Shown: one piece after another, positions 54,371 through 61,056 of the stretch
Layout: every line of letters begins with the position of its first letter
Numbering within the stretch: position 1 is the first letter of the stretch
NCBI RefSeq assembly: GCF_000154465.1
Contig: NZ_DS499580.1
Span: 415,643-479,642, forward strand
Direction: 5' to 3'
Length of the DNA: 64,000 bases
Source of the DNA: Alistipes putredinis DSM 17216
GTDB lineage: Bacteria > Bacteroidota > Bacteroidia > Bacteroidales > Rikenellaceae
Notes under the pieces: generated by a model
Databases searched by the model: none
Told to the model about the DNA's origin: nothing
The model's input: the letters and a program-made list of their open reading frames with translations, nothing else
Program-made: the position numbers and the translations under genes

Positions 54371-54838
54371 ATGAAATGTAATATGGAACCGTCTCTGAAT
54401 ATTCGATCATTTCGAATAGGCAATTTAGTGTATAACCCCCATCTTGAGCGAATTGGGTATATTGCAGAAATTACGCGTGCAGACATGACGTTATTTCATG
54501 GTGAGATGCTAATTAAGGAAGCCGGATTTTATCATGAGATTTTAGATAAAGTAGTATTATGAGATGTTAGGCCTATACGTTTGACTCCAACGTTATTGGA
54601 AAAATGCGGCTTTGAGAAAGAATTTAGCGACTGTTACCAACGATTTGACTACTATATCATCCCCCGTGTGATATGCTTATCTCCTAAAAAAGAAGGGTTC
54701 TGTTGGCAGGTGGAAGACGAAATCGACGATTGCAATGTGGATGTGCCCATAAAGTATCTGCACCAGCTCCAGAATATATATTTTACATTGACCGGAACGG
54801 AGCTGAATGTAGAAAAGATATATGATGCGAGAATGTAA
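54371..54838 (+). pseudogene. Phage hypothetical protein interrupted by an in-frame TGA
   Basis: Two same-frame parts, 54371-54562 (FRIGNLVYNPHLERIGYIAE) and from the TGA at 54560-54562 onward (RPIRLTPTLLEKCGF, VPIKYLHQLQNIYFTLTGTE), together equal one ~155-residue protein type common in Bacteroidetes phages. The only defect is the TGA. Function unknown. Confidence 0.75.
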
Positions 54839-54863
54839 AAAGCCGAGGGAACTCGGCTTTCTG
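54839..54863 (+). terminator. Terminator after the interrupted phage gene
   Basis: AAAGCCGAG (54839-54847) pairs with CTCGGCTTT (54852-54860) with a GGAA tetraloop and T-rich tail. Confidence 0.85.
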
Positions 54864-54925
54864 TTTATCATTTCAAACCGACCGAATCAAAAATAGGGTA
54901 CGGTTCGATATGTCATTTTCTCGGT

Positions 54926-55210
54926 TCATGATTGAGGCGGGATTGTGAGTTGATTATCTTTTTTAGTCGGTCTCGACCGCAATACCTCCAATATCACTCG
55001 GTCACCGTCGAGAACCAGCATCCCGTGCCGACGGGGATCACCACCTTTTGTGCGGTGCTCGGCCTCGCATTCGGTGCGGATCCGGACACAACGGAAACCT
55101 GCGGCCTCGAAAGCCGATCCGATTAACGATAGGTCGCTGCGTTTGGGGACGCAGTACATGGGGTTAATTGCCGCTTCGATGCGGCCCATGCGTTCGATGC
55201 GCTTTTTCAT
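54926..55210 (-). CDS. Prophage protein, paralogue of 49782-50000
   Basis: 94 residues. After a basic N-terminus (MKKRIERMGRIEA) comes MYCVPKRSDLSLIGSAF and RHGMLVLDGDRVILEVLRSR, matching the paralogue's KRSDL and DGxLxxxxDxVxLExxR pattern. Function unknown. It is separated from its predicted promoter by a ~150-nt leader containing a long hairpin. Confidence 0.62.
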   Translation of the reverse strand: MKKRIERMGRIEAAINPMYCVPKRSDLSLIGSAFEAAGFRCVRIRTECEAEHRTKGGDPRRHGMLVLDGDRVILEVLRSRPTKKDNQLTIPPQS

Positions 55211-55374
55211 TTTGATTTAGCAATAAAAAACTGCGTTACGAGTTGCTCGGCTCAAAATGCAAGCCGTCGGGCGTTTCCGCTACCGAACTCGACGCAGTTA
55301 AATTTAACTGTATGTATAGATACAAAATACCCAATATGGTTGGATATGTTTGCATCGCATTTTGATTTAGCAAT
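55208..55374 (-). repeat. 17-bp direct repeats flanking a hairpin-containing leader
   Basis: CATTTTGATTTAGCAAT occurs exactly at 55208-55224 (covering the start codon) and at 55358-55374. Between them, AACTGCGT...CGAGTT near 55230 pairs with AACTCG.ACGCAGTT near 55300, a long imperfect stem. A 150-bp insertion or tandem duplication between promoter and gene would explain this. Confidence 0.6.
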
Positions 55375-55375
55375 G

Positions 55376-55406
55376 CAAATATAATGATTTTGTAGGGAAT
55401 AACAAA
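55376..55406 (-). promoter_or_regulatory. Promoter upstream of the duplicated leader
   Basis: Minus strand: TTTG (55403-55406), a 19-nt spacer, TATATTTG (55376-55383). Confidence 0.65.
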
Positions 55407-55431
55407 GGCGAGAATAAATCTCGCCTTTGTT
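55401..55431. terminator. Terminator downstream of the prophage lipoprotein gene
   Basis: A 13-bp perfect stem (55401-55413 with 55419-55431) and 5-nt loop, 23 bases past the lipoprotein stop on the minus strand. Confidence 0.8.
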
Positions 55432-55453
55432 TTGAAACATATATCCTATCTGA

Positions 55454-55858
55454 TTACTTTTTTTGAAGTTTTATTTCCAGTGTTATATTATCTCCTGCTA
55501 CACCCATAGACACTTCGGCAATTCCGTTTGAGATAGAATGTACTTTGTATCTGTATAATTCTTCCCCGTCTATATAAGTATATATCATATCCCCTTCAGC
55601 TTTGTATGTTCCTGAACCGTTGCCAAAATACCCGCTTCCCGAATATGTACCATTTTCATAAAATACAACAGAGAATGCAAGATTTGTGTGTGGCGGTTGG
55701 GTTATATCTATCCATTCGCCGTTACTTTGTATGGCAATTCCCTGCCATGTGCCATAAAGATTCTCAATGTCGAACTTGAACGATTCTTGCTCATCCTTTT
55801 CGCACCCCATAAAAGTAACTGCACAAATAACAGCCATCAAAAGTAAAAATTTTTTCAT
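55454..55858 (-). CDS. Prophage-encoded lipocalin-like lipoprotein
   Basis: 134 residues. Signal peptide with lipobox (VTFMGC), an acidic start after Cys (EKDEQES, a surface-export type signal), then a beta-rich domain: ENLYGTWQGIAIQSNGEW, VFYENGTYSGSGYFG, YTYIDGEELYRYKV. It is a lysogenic-conversion candidate that could alter the host surface. Its promoter contains nine G in the spacer, so expression may be phase-variable. Confidence 0.78.
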   Translation of the reverse strand: MKKFLLLMAVICAVTFMGCEKDEQESFKFDIENLYGTWQGIAIQSNGEWIDITQPPHTNLAFSVVFYENGTYSGSGYFGNGSGTYKAEGDMIYTYIDGEELYRYKVHSISNGIAEVSMGVAGDNITLEIKLQKK

Positions 55859-55885
55859 AACATAAATTGTATTGGTTAGATGCTG

Positions 55886-55914
55886 CAAAGTTACAAAATT
55901 CCCCCCCCCGCAAA
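55886..55914 (-). promoter_or_regulatory. Lipoprotein promoter with a G9 tract in the spacer
   Basis: Minus strand: TTTG (55911-55914), a 17-nt spacer consisting of C, nine G (plus-strand C9 at 55901-55909) and AATTTTG, then TAACTTTG (55886-55893). The preferred spacer in this window is 19-20 nt, so gain of two or three G would optimise it and loss would weaken it. Confidence 0.65.
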
Positions 55915-55977
55915 ATAATGAGCCTATTTTTTTGAAGTTGTGCCGAAAGTTCCGAGGTTTGTAAAAACGCTGAAGCT

Positions 55978-56121
55978 ATGATTTTTATTTTTATTTTGTT
56001 TATCCTTATTACTATGTTTGTCGTGGTAATTATATCCGAATACCGCTTCAACAAGATAATAAAAGCCCACGATAAACGAATGCGCCAGATGTTTTCCGAT
56101 ATTGAAGAGGCGTGTAAATAG
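55978..56121 (+). CDS. Small single-pass membrane protein, 47 residues
   Basis: An N-terminal hydrophobic helix (IFIFILFILITMFVVVIISE) is followed by a charged helix (KAHDKRMRQMFSDIEEACK). It pairs with a similar gene at 56161. Phage accessory membrane peptide, role unknown. Confidence 0.55.
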   Translation: MIFIFILFILITMFVVVIISEYRFNKIIKAHDKRMRQMFSDIEEACK

Positions 56122-56160
56122 ACTTATTAAATTACGAATTTTCATCTTACAAATACCGTT

Positions 56161-56289
56161 ATGTTATTAGTACTTGGAATTGGGCTGGTAGCACTGGCCG
56201 TAAGCGTTTATCTCATATATAGGGATATTGATGATATTAAGTATCGTATGGGCCATATAGAGAACGATATATCACGTATGCGCAAGTGA
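56161..56289 (+). CDS. Small single-pass membrane protein, 42 residues
   Basis: One helix (LLVLGIGLVALAVSVYLIY) plus a charged coiled-coil-like tail (RDIDDIKYRMGHIENDISR). The end overlaps the convergent gene at 56272 by 18 bases. Confidence 0.55.
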   Translation: MLLVLGIGLVALAVSVYLIYRDIDDIKYRMGHIENDISRMRK

Positions 56290-56631
56290 GTATATAACGT
56301 CATTGATAAACTGCCAAATAGTTATAATACCGGCAAGGGCTGCGATTACGATTCCGACGAATTTTATCGCATTCGTAATCTTGCCTCGTCGTTGCTTGCG
56401 GTATATAGCTTTTGTCCCTCCGTTATCAAAGTATAACGGAGTGTAGTCTGTTGTCTGAATGTGCGAGTGAACATCCTTAATATATCCTTTCTCGGATAGC
56501 ACGGCGATGATTCGCTTGTATTGAACCCCTTGATAATCCTCTTGGGATAATATATACCGGACATTAAGGTCTTCCATCAGTTTATCGGCGACCTTTATAT
56601 CTTCTTTCCGCAGTAAGGTTTCCAGATGCAA
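56272..56631 (-). CDS. C-terminally anchored prophage protein, 119 residues
   Basis: The N-terminal ~65 residues are soluble (LMEDLNVRYILSQEDYQG, KRIIAVLSEKGYIKDVHSH) and could form a winged helix; the C-terminus has one membrane helix (AIKFVGIVIAALAGIITIW). It is in the leftward immunity transcript after the HsdR_N-type nuclease. Not recognised. Confidence 0.6.
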   Translation of the reverse strand: MHLETLLRKEDIKVADKLMEDLNVRYILSQEDYQGVQYKRIIAVLSEKGYIKDVHSHIQTTDYTPLYFDNGGTKAIYRKQRRGKITNAIKFVGIVIAALAGIITIWQFINDVIYSLAHT

Positions 56632-56702
56632 TATGCTGTTTAGTTAGTTCCACGTTCTATTTTCGGCGGGCCGGGCCTCTCCCGCCGGATTTGGGGCTTC
56701 CT

Positions 56703-57785
56703 TTATTTCAGATAAAATTTAACGGTTGATATGAGTTGGTCCGATAGTTTGTAAATGTCAGTAAGTGCTGTAATTAAATGTTTTGTTCCTTTCTTTTCCT
56801 CGTCAAACGTTTCAACATACTTTTTCCCTCCGTTGAAATGCAAGCGACAAATAGGCTTTCGATTGTTATCATCGAAAAGGATAGCGAAATATGACTGCGC
56901 ATCCCGATCTACGACCCGATCAAGATCAACGGTATTACAGAGAATAGCTCGCACGATGTAGAATCCCATAAGTTCTTCATCAGTGGTCACTATCTTATTT
57001 CCATCTTGCATATCCTCTTCATTTGCAACCGATTTCTCCGTGGAGACATTTGAGGACACCTCGACCGACGGAACGTCAGGCGTAATGGCAGATTTAAGCC
57101 TTTCGTTTATATAGTCATTCGTGTACTGTTGAAATGCCCGTTGAATCATCGGACGGAACTCGTCAATGATGTTCTTTGTTACCACTCCGTCATAAACCTG
57201 TTTAGTCATAAATTTCACAAATAAATCGGATGGATTACTACTTTCCTTGACAATCAATGACCGAAGCGCATTTATGTACTTCATTTCTGTGGCGGAATTG
57301 AGTATCATATACGTATTATACTGGTCATGTCGGAATTGCTTCAACTTCTCAATATGGCTATCCTTTAAGTTAAGCATATCTATCTCAAAGAACGGCTTAT
57401 CGTCCATTTTGTTAGGAGTGTCCAGATCTGTATAGAACTGATAGTTGATTCCATTCGTTAGTACTCCAAATTTGGCCTGCGATACATGGTAGTAGCGGAA
57501 TAGTTGCGCCTTGTATTTGCTTAAGTCAGCCGACCAATGTTTACACTCAATTAGCATGATCGGCTCGCCGTCCATACATACGGTATAGTCGATTTTTTCG
57601 CCTTTCTTCGTTCCATAGTCGCAAATACATTCGGGTGTAACCTCTTCCGGATTGAAAATATCGTAGCCGAGTGCTTGCAAGAACGGGAGGACAAATGAGG
57701 TCTTTGTTGCCTCCTCCGTCTTTACATTGTCTTTGAGTTTGCCGACGCGCTCAGCAAGGATTAGAAGTTCGTCTTTAAAGTCCAT
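56703..57785 (-). CDS. HsdR N-terminal-type (PD-(D/E)XK) endonuclease in the immunity region
   Basis: 360 residues. LPFLQALGYDIFNPEEVTPE, then KIDYTVCMDGEPIMLIECKH supplies the Asp and Glu-x-Lys of the PD-(D/E)XK fold, and FYTDLDTPNKMDDKPFFE completes the HsdR_N pattern. No helicase follows, so it is the nuclease lobe alone with a C-terminal beta-rich domain (KPICRLHFNGGKKYVETF). It starts nine bases after the repressor gene and is presumably expressed in the lysogen, a good position for a superinfection-exclusion function. Confidence 0.82.
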   Translation of the reverse strand: MDFKDELLILAERVGKLKDNVKTEEATKTSFVLPFLQALGYDIFNPEEVTPECICDYGTKKGEKIDYTVCMDGEPIMLIECKHWSADLSKYKAQLFRYYHVSQAKFGVLTNGINYQFYTDLDTPNKMDDKPFFEIDMLNLKDSHIEKLKQFRHDQYNTYMILNSATEMKYINALRSLIVKESSNPSDLFVKFMTKQVYDGVVTKNIIDEFRPMIQRAFQQYTNDYINERLKSAITPDVPSVEVSSNVSTEKSVANEEDMQDGNKIVTTDEELMGFYIVRAILCNTVDLDRVVDRDAQSYFAILFDDNNRKPICRLHFNGGKKYVETFDEEKKGTKHLITALTDIYKLSDQLISTVKFYLK

Positions 57786-57794
57786 AGAGTTGGT

Positions 57795-58136
57795 TTATTT
57801 TGAATTATTATCGTCTATATATTTGAGCACGCGTTGTAGTATTTCTCCGTTTTGACGGATGATTTCTGAATTTTGGGTCAATATTATTTCGTATTGCCGA
57901 TCTCTTTTCTCGAAAAACGAGATGAATTTTTGATCTTCCATACTTGAAATAGAGGGTTCGCGATTACTATAATATAGTAGTATGTATTTAGCATTTGCTT
58001 CACTCGGCTCTACCTTGCCACTTAACCATTGACCTATAATCGATTGGGATAATCCCGTGTCCTGCGATATACGATATGCCGTATAGCCCAATTCTTTAAG
58101 TAGGTTTATGGCTTTATGTTTCAAATCTTCATTCAT
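57795..58136 (-). CDS. Phage repressor-like HTH protein with coiled coil
   Basis: 113 residues. An N-terminal HTH (GYTAYRISQDTGLSQSIIGQ, WLSGKVEPSEANAKYIL) is followed by a long C-terminal helix (ILTQNSEIIRQNGEILQRVL) for oligomerisation. It faces the early gene at 58255 across a 118-bp control region, the classic CI/Cro layout. Confidence 0.82.
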   Translation of the reverse strand: MNEDLKHKAINLLKELGYTAYRISQDTGLSQSIIGQWLSGKVEPSEANAKYILLYYSNREPSISSMEDQKFISFFEKRDRQYEIILTQNSEIIRQNGEILQRVLKYIDDNNSK

Positions 58137-58212
58137 GTCGCGATATTTTTATAATACTACATATAAGTATAAATATTTCCAATATAGAATACTTTGATAT
58201 TTTATTGTTATG

Positions 58213-58234
58213 CTAAAATATTTTAGTATATTTG
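58213..58234 (+). promoter_or_regulatory. Early promoter with palindromic operator
   Basis: A perfect 14-bp palindrome CTAAAATATTTTAG (58213-58226) abuts the -7 box TATATTTG (58227-58234); an ATTG at about -33 gives a 19-nt spacer. A repressor bound there would block this promoter. The rest of the 58137-58254 gap is AT-rich and should hold the divergent repressor promoter, whose exact box I cannot fix. Confidence 0.65.
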
Positions 58235-58254
58235 CATTGTAATTCAATTATTGT

Positions 58255-58554
58255 ATGACAAATTTAATTACAAATAGCGAAAAATCAAGAGGTAACAATG
58301 CTGTAGCATTGCTTTTACCCTTCGAACGGTATGTTCAAAGTATCACTAACCTTGAAGAACGCAAGCGACTTTGTGATACTTGCAAGCAGGCTATCGGTAT
58401 TCGAAGCGACACTCAATTATGGAACTACCGCGTAGGCAACGTCCGGCCTGATATGCTGAAGCGACGAGAACTTGCCAAGATCATCCGCCGTCATTCCGGT
58501 GATAGCAGCTATACCGCCGACAACCTCTTTCCCGTGGAATTTTACAACAGATAG
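58255..58554 (+). CDS. Early phage regulator (Cro-like position), 99 residues
   Basis: Starts MTNLITNSEKSRGNNAVALL; LFSFERYVQSITNLEERKRL-type helices, then AIGIRSDTQLWNYRVGNVR and a C-terminal AKIIRRHSGDSSYTADNLFP. The middle resembles a DNA-binding HTH with a sequence-specific helix (SDTQLWNYRVG). First gene of the rightward early operon, so a Cro- or activator-like role is inferred from position. Confidence 0.65.
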   Translation: MTNLITNSEKSRGNNAVALLLPFERYVQSITNLEERKRLCDTCKQAIGIRSDTQLWNYRVGNVRPDMLKRRELAKIIRRHSGDSSYTADNLFPVEFYNR

Positions 58555-58559
58555 ATAAT

Positions 58560-58712
58560 ATGAAACGTATTCAAAGATTTCACAAGACGAAATGTGCGGC
58601 AGAACGATATATCGCAACACTCGGTACTGATGCCCGGTTTTATCATGCGTATAAATGTACGAGCGGCAGTTATTGGGTCGGGACGGAATTAGAATGGTTG
58701 AATCGGTACTAA
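58560..58712 (+). CDS. Small early phage protein, 50 residues
   Basis: MKRIQRFHKTKCAAERYIAT, then a Tyr/Trp-rich middle (YKCTSGSYWVGTELEWLNRY). It fills the gap between the regulator and the next gene with close spacing (5 and 8 bases). Not recognised. Confidence 0.6.
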   Translation: MKRIQRFHKTKCAAERYIATLGTDARFYHAYKCTSGSYWVGTELEWLNRY

Positions 58713-58720
58713 TACATCAT

Positions 58721-59269
58721 ATGCAAACGATCCGCAATATAGAGTTTTTCAACGATCCCGAGGGAGGGGTAATGGTACGCGATACCGAAGGCGTCCATAC
58801 TTACCAGCCCGAAGACAAGATGCTGACAGGGGCATTGTTTACCCGCATCGAGACCGAATATCCGAAAGCATTCAAGGCTCTCGCCGAGATTTACCGCAAG
58901 AGCCGTGCAAACGTGAACTACTACCGGTTCCTGATCTGCCACCGTTTTATTCGCTGCAATTTCGGACGGTTGGACAACAGGCAGGACATCGACGGGATGG
59001 GGCGCTTCACCTTTGAGGATGTGAGTTGTCCGATCAAAGGCGAATGCAAGTATGCCGGCATTATATGCAGCCCCGAGTTCGATACCCGATTGACCGAGCG
59101 GCAGAAGGAAGTGATGAAACTCTATATGGAGGGGATGGGCGATGAAGAGATCGCGGATATGCTTTACATATCGCCCGAGACGGTGCGCACAACGAAGCGC
59201 GACGCCTTCCGTAAGGCCGAGGTACATTCGTTGGCTGAGTTCGCAATCCAATACAAGGATAAGTTATGA
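58721..59269 (+). CDS. LuxR/GerE-type HTH regulator
   Basis: 182 residues from the ATG at 58721. The C-terminal ~60 residues are a LuxR-family HTH: LTERQKEVMKLYMEGMGDEE, ADMLYISPETVRTTKRDAFR. A Cys-rich patch precedes it (CPIKGECKYAGIIC). Phages use such proteins as late or early activators. The longer frame from 58655 overlaps the previous gene and is rejected. Confidence 0.8.
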   Translation: MQTIRNIEFFNDPEGGVMVRDTEGVHTYQPEDKMLTGALFTRIETEYPKAFKALAEIYRKSRANVNYYRFLICHRFIRCNFGRLDNRQDIDGMGRFTFEDVSCPIKGECKYAGIICSPEFDTRLTERQKEVMKLYMEGMGDEEIADMLYISPETVRTTKRDAFRKAEVHSLAEFAIQYKDKL

Positions 59270-60006
59270 AAACTCCGTGGCGATGGTGGCGGGAACGCCA
59301 AGCGACCGAGAAAACATGCAAACACTTGGCGCTCATGACGGAAGATATTACAAATATCACAGACCGGCTGGTGGCGTTCGTGTGGGAAGATATTGAAAAG
59401 ATCACAGACCAAATGTCGGAGGATTTGCTCCGGCCGATTGAAAGTATTAAACCAATAAAAAAGAATGTGCTGAAAGATTTACTTAGCTGCGAAGGCCGGA
59501 GGTTCCGGTGTAAGATTGATGGTACTCTTGCCACAGGGATAATTCGAGTGGTAGATGAATGTGTGTATTTATGCCAAAATGAAAAAAATGGGTCTCACAG
59601 CATCGACAAAAAAGGATATAAATATGCATGGTGTGTTTACTCTGGAACCGAAGCAGATTTTGCTCATCCCAATGTCAGGGTCACCGATTTCCGGTTTATT
59701 CCTATAACCGCCGAAGAGATCGAAGCCTACAAGGATTGGCAGGTGGGGGATCGACTCAGAAAAAAAGACGGATCATCCCGAACTATAGAGGTTATCTTCC
59801 GCTTCGGAGAACTCATAGTGGGCAAATTTATCGATACAAGGAGAGCTTTAACTAACTACACCTGCGATGAGCTATACGAGGATGGTTTCCGCCTCATCGT
59901 CGATCCTGCTCCTGAGGAGGAGATTGTCGAGGTGACGATGGACGAGATCGCCAAGTTGAAGGGCGTGCCCGTTGAGCGGCTGCGAATGAAGAAGGAGGAC
60001 AAATAA
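59266..60006 (+). CDS. Phage protein of unknown function, 246 residues
   Basis: The start overlaps the LuxR-type gene's stop (ATGA). The N-terminal ~70 residues are helical (LALMTEDITNITDRLVAFVW), followed by two beta-barrel-like segments (RRFRCKIDGTLATGIIRVV; QVGDRLRKKDGSSRTIEVIF) and a short C-terminal HTH-like KLKGVPVERLRM. The SH3-like barrels may bind nucleic acid. Not recognised. Confidence 0.62.
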   Translation: MKTPWRWWRERQATEKTCKHLALMTEDITNITDRLVAFVWEDIEKITDQMSEDLLRPIESIKPIKKNVLKDLLSCEGRRFRCKIDGTLATGIIRVVDECVYLCQNEKNGSHSIDKKGYKYAWCVYSGTEADFAHPNVRVTDFRFIPITAEEIEAYKDWQVGDRLRKKDGSSRTIEVIFRFGELIVGKFIDTRRALTNYTCDELYEDGFRLIVDPAPEEEIVEVTMDEIAKLKGVPVERLRMKKEDK

Positions 60007-60013
60007 CGACAAA

Positions 60014-60188
60014 GAGTGCGTGGTAGAATGGTATTACGAATCGATTAGTGGTAAAGACCAAGTGTACTCACGATGCGCTTAATGGACAGTACACCCTGAA
60101 GAGCGCAGATGTTCAAACAGAAGCTAACCGATTGAAAGGCATTCCAGACGTGGAATGTTTGCCAGTTCGAATCTGGCCGCACTCCCTA
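60014..60188 (+). ncRNA. tRNA-like RNA with a pseudoknotted insertion at the anticodon
   Basis: All cloverleaf parts are present. Acceptor GAGTGCG (60014-60020) pairs with CGCACTC (60178-60184), all seven pairs Watson-Crick. U8 is T60021. The D-arm is GTAG-AATGGTA-TTAC (60023-60037). The anticodon-stem halves are AATCG (60039-60043) and CGATT (60129-60133). A class II variable arm follows with CATTCC/GGAATG, then a perfect T-arm GCCAG-TTCGAAT-CTGGC (60161-60177). The 85 nt between the anticodon-stem halves should be 7. In it GTGTACT (60062-60068) pairs with AGTACAC (60088-60094) and TGCGCT (60074-60079) with AGCGCA (60102-60107), interleaved as a pseudoknot. It may be an intron-bearing Leu-type tRNA or a tmRNA-like fold. 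Confidence 0.6.
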
Positions 60189-60204
60189 ATCAATATAAAG
60201 TATT

Positions 60205-60561
60205 ATGAACGAGCCAATTATTATTACCACTCCCGCAGAATTGCGCTCTATTGTCGCTGACGAAGTGGCGGCGATTTTGCCGAAGCTCGCCGATTTCAGG
60301 CGTAAGAATGAACCGGTAGAAATCGACAATTTGTCCGTTGAAGAAGCCGTGCGGTTTATTGCGGAGCAAGGTATCCCGACCACCCGTTCGACGATTTATA
60401 ATTGGGTTTTTCTAAAAAAGATCCCATTTAAGAAAATTGGACGCCGCACGGTGTTTTCCAAAAAGGAGCTTCTTGCTTGGATCGAATCCCGTACGACTTT
60501 GCCGGAGGACAGACGGGCCGTTGCAGCTGCGCGTATCGCCAAAAGTGCTAACTGCAAATAA
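60205..60561 (+). CDS. Helix-turn-helix (excisionase/MerR-like HTH_17) protein
   Basis: 118 residues. A central HTH_17 domain: LSVEEAVRFIAEQGIPTTRS, TIYNWVFLKKIPFKKIG and RRTVFSKKELLAWIESR. Such domains occur in excisionases and small DNA-binding regulators. It begins 17 bases after the tRNA-like RNA. Confidence 0.85.
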   Translation: MNEPIIITTPAELRSIVADEVAAILPKLADFRRKNEPVEIDNLSVEEAVRFIAEQGIPTTRSTIYNWVFLKKIPFKKIGRRTVFSKKELLAWIESRTTLPEDRRAVAAARIAKSANCK

Positions 60562-61056
60562 AATGACAGATAGGCTACTACCGAACCAGTGACTAATATG
60601 TACTTCTATGCTGTACTGGTCGGCCCTGGTAGTGGATCAACCGAGCACTATCCGCGCCCAACGTTCTTTCATTCGAGTAAAGTTAAGAGTTGAGATTAGT
60701 TGAGTTTGCCATTTCCGGGCGCGGATTTTCAAAGTCCGTATCGGGTTGAATGTCCCGGTGCGGGCGCAAAGGACGGCACGGAAGCCGTAGGGGTCCTAAA
60801 GCCTGCCATAAACCCCGGCCGCAAGGCAGAAAGGCTGGAACGAATAAGCGGTTCATTGAAATACGAGAACCATCCGAAGGGATGTAAAACCCGGCGAGCG
60901 ACTTGGCGCAGAAGGGCGGATATTAGGCCGATCAATACCAAAAAGCAGGCGACGATCCGGAGCAATTCGGGGAGCCGGTAGCGATATACCCTGCGATTCA
61001 GTCGTGGTCTTCGATGACGACAGGGTGCAAATTTTAATCAAAACAATTTACGTGCA
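60562..61056 (+). ncRNA. Probable structured non-coding RNA region
   Basis: 495 bp with no credible gene but many stable stems. CCG-A-ACCAGT (60581-60590) pairs with ACTGGT-CGG (60615-60623). From ~60715 on there is CGGG/CCCG, a GGAC/GTCC stem around ACGGC/GCCGT, CTGCC/GGCAG, GGTTC/GAACC and CATCC/GGATG. A final stem near 60986-61033 has ACCCT/AGGGT and GTCGT/ACGAC. GC content rises sharply against the flanks. A TTG-initiated 93-codon frame (60700-60981) exists but does not look like protein. Large ornate phage RNAs (GOLLD, ROOL) sit beside tRNAs in this way; I cannot match it to either. Confidence 0.45.

Noticed and set aside
55252..55440. A 62-codon minus-strand frame in the hairpin leader
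   Set aside because: It covers a terminator, a promoter and a direct repeat, and has no natural protein character.
60014..60188. tmRNA
   Set aside because: The D-stem and D-loop are normal, no tag-peptide frame with a resume codon is seen, and the length is about half of a tmRNA.
60700..60981. A TTG-started 93-codon protein
   Set aside because: Non-ATG start, no codon-usage or domain support, and the same bases form many stable hairpins.
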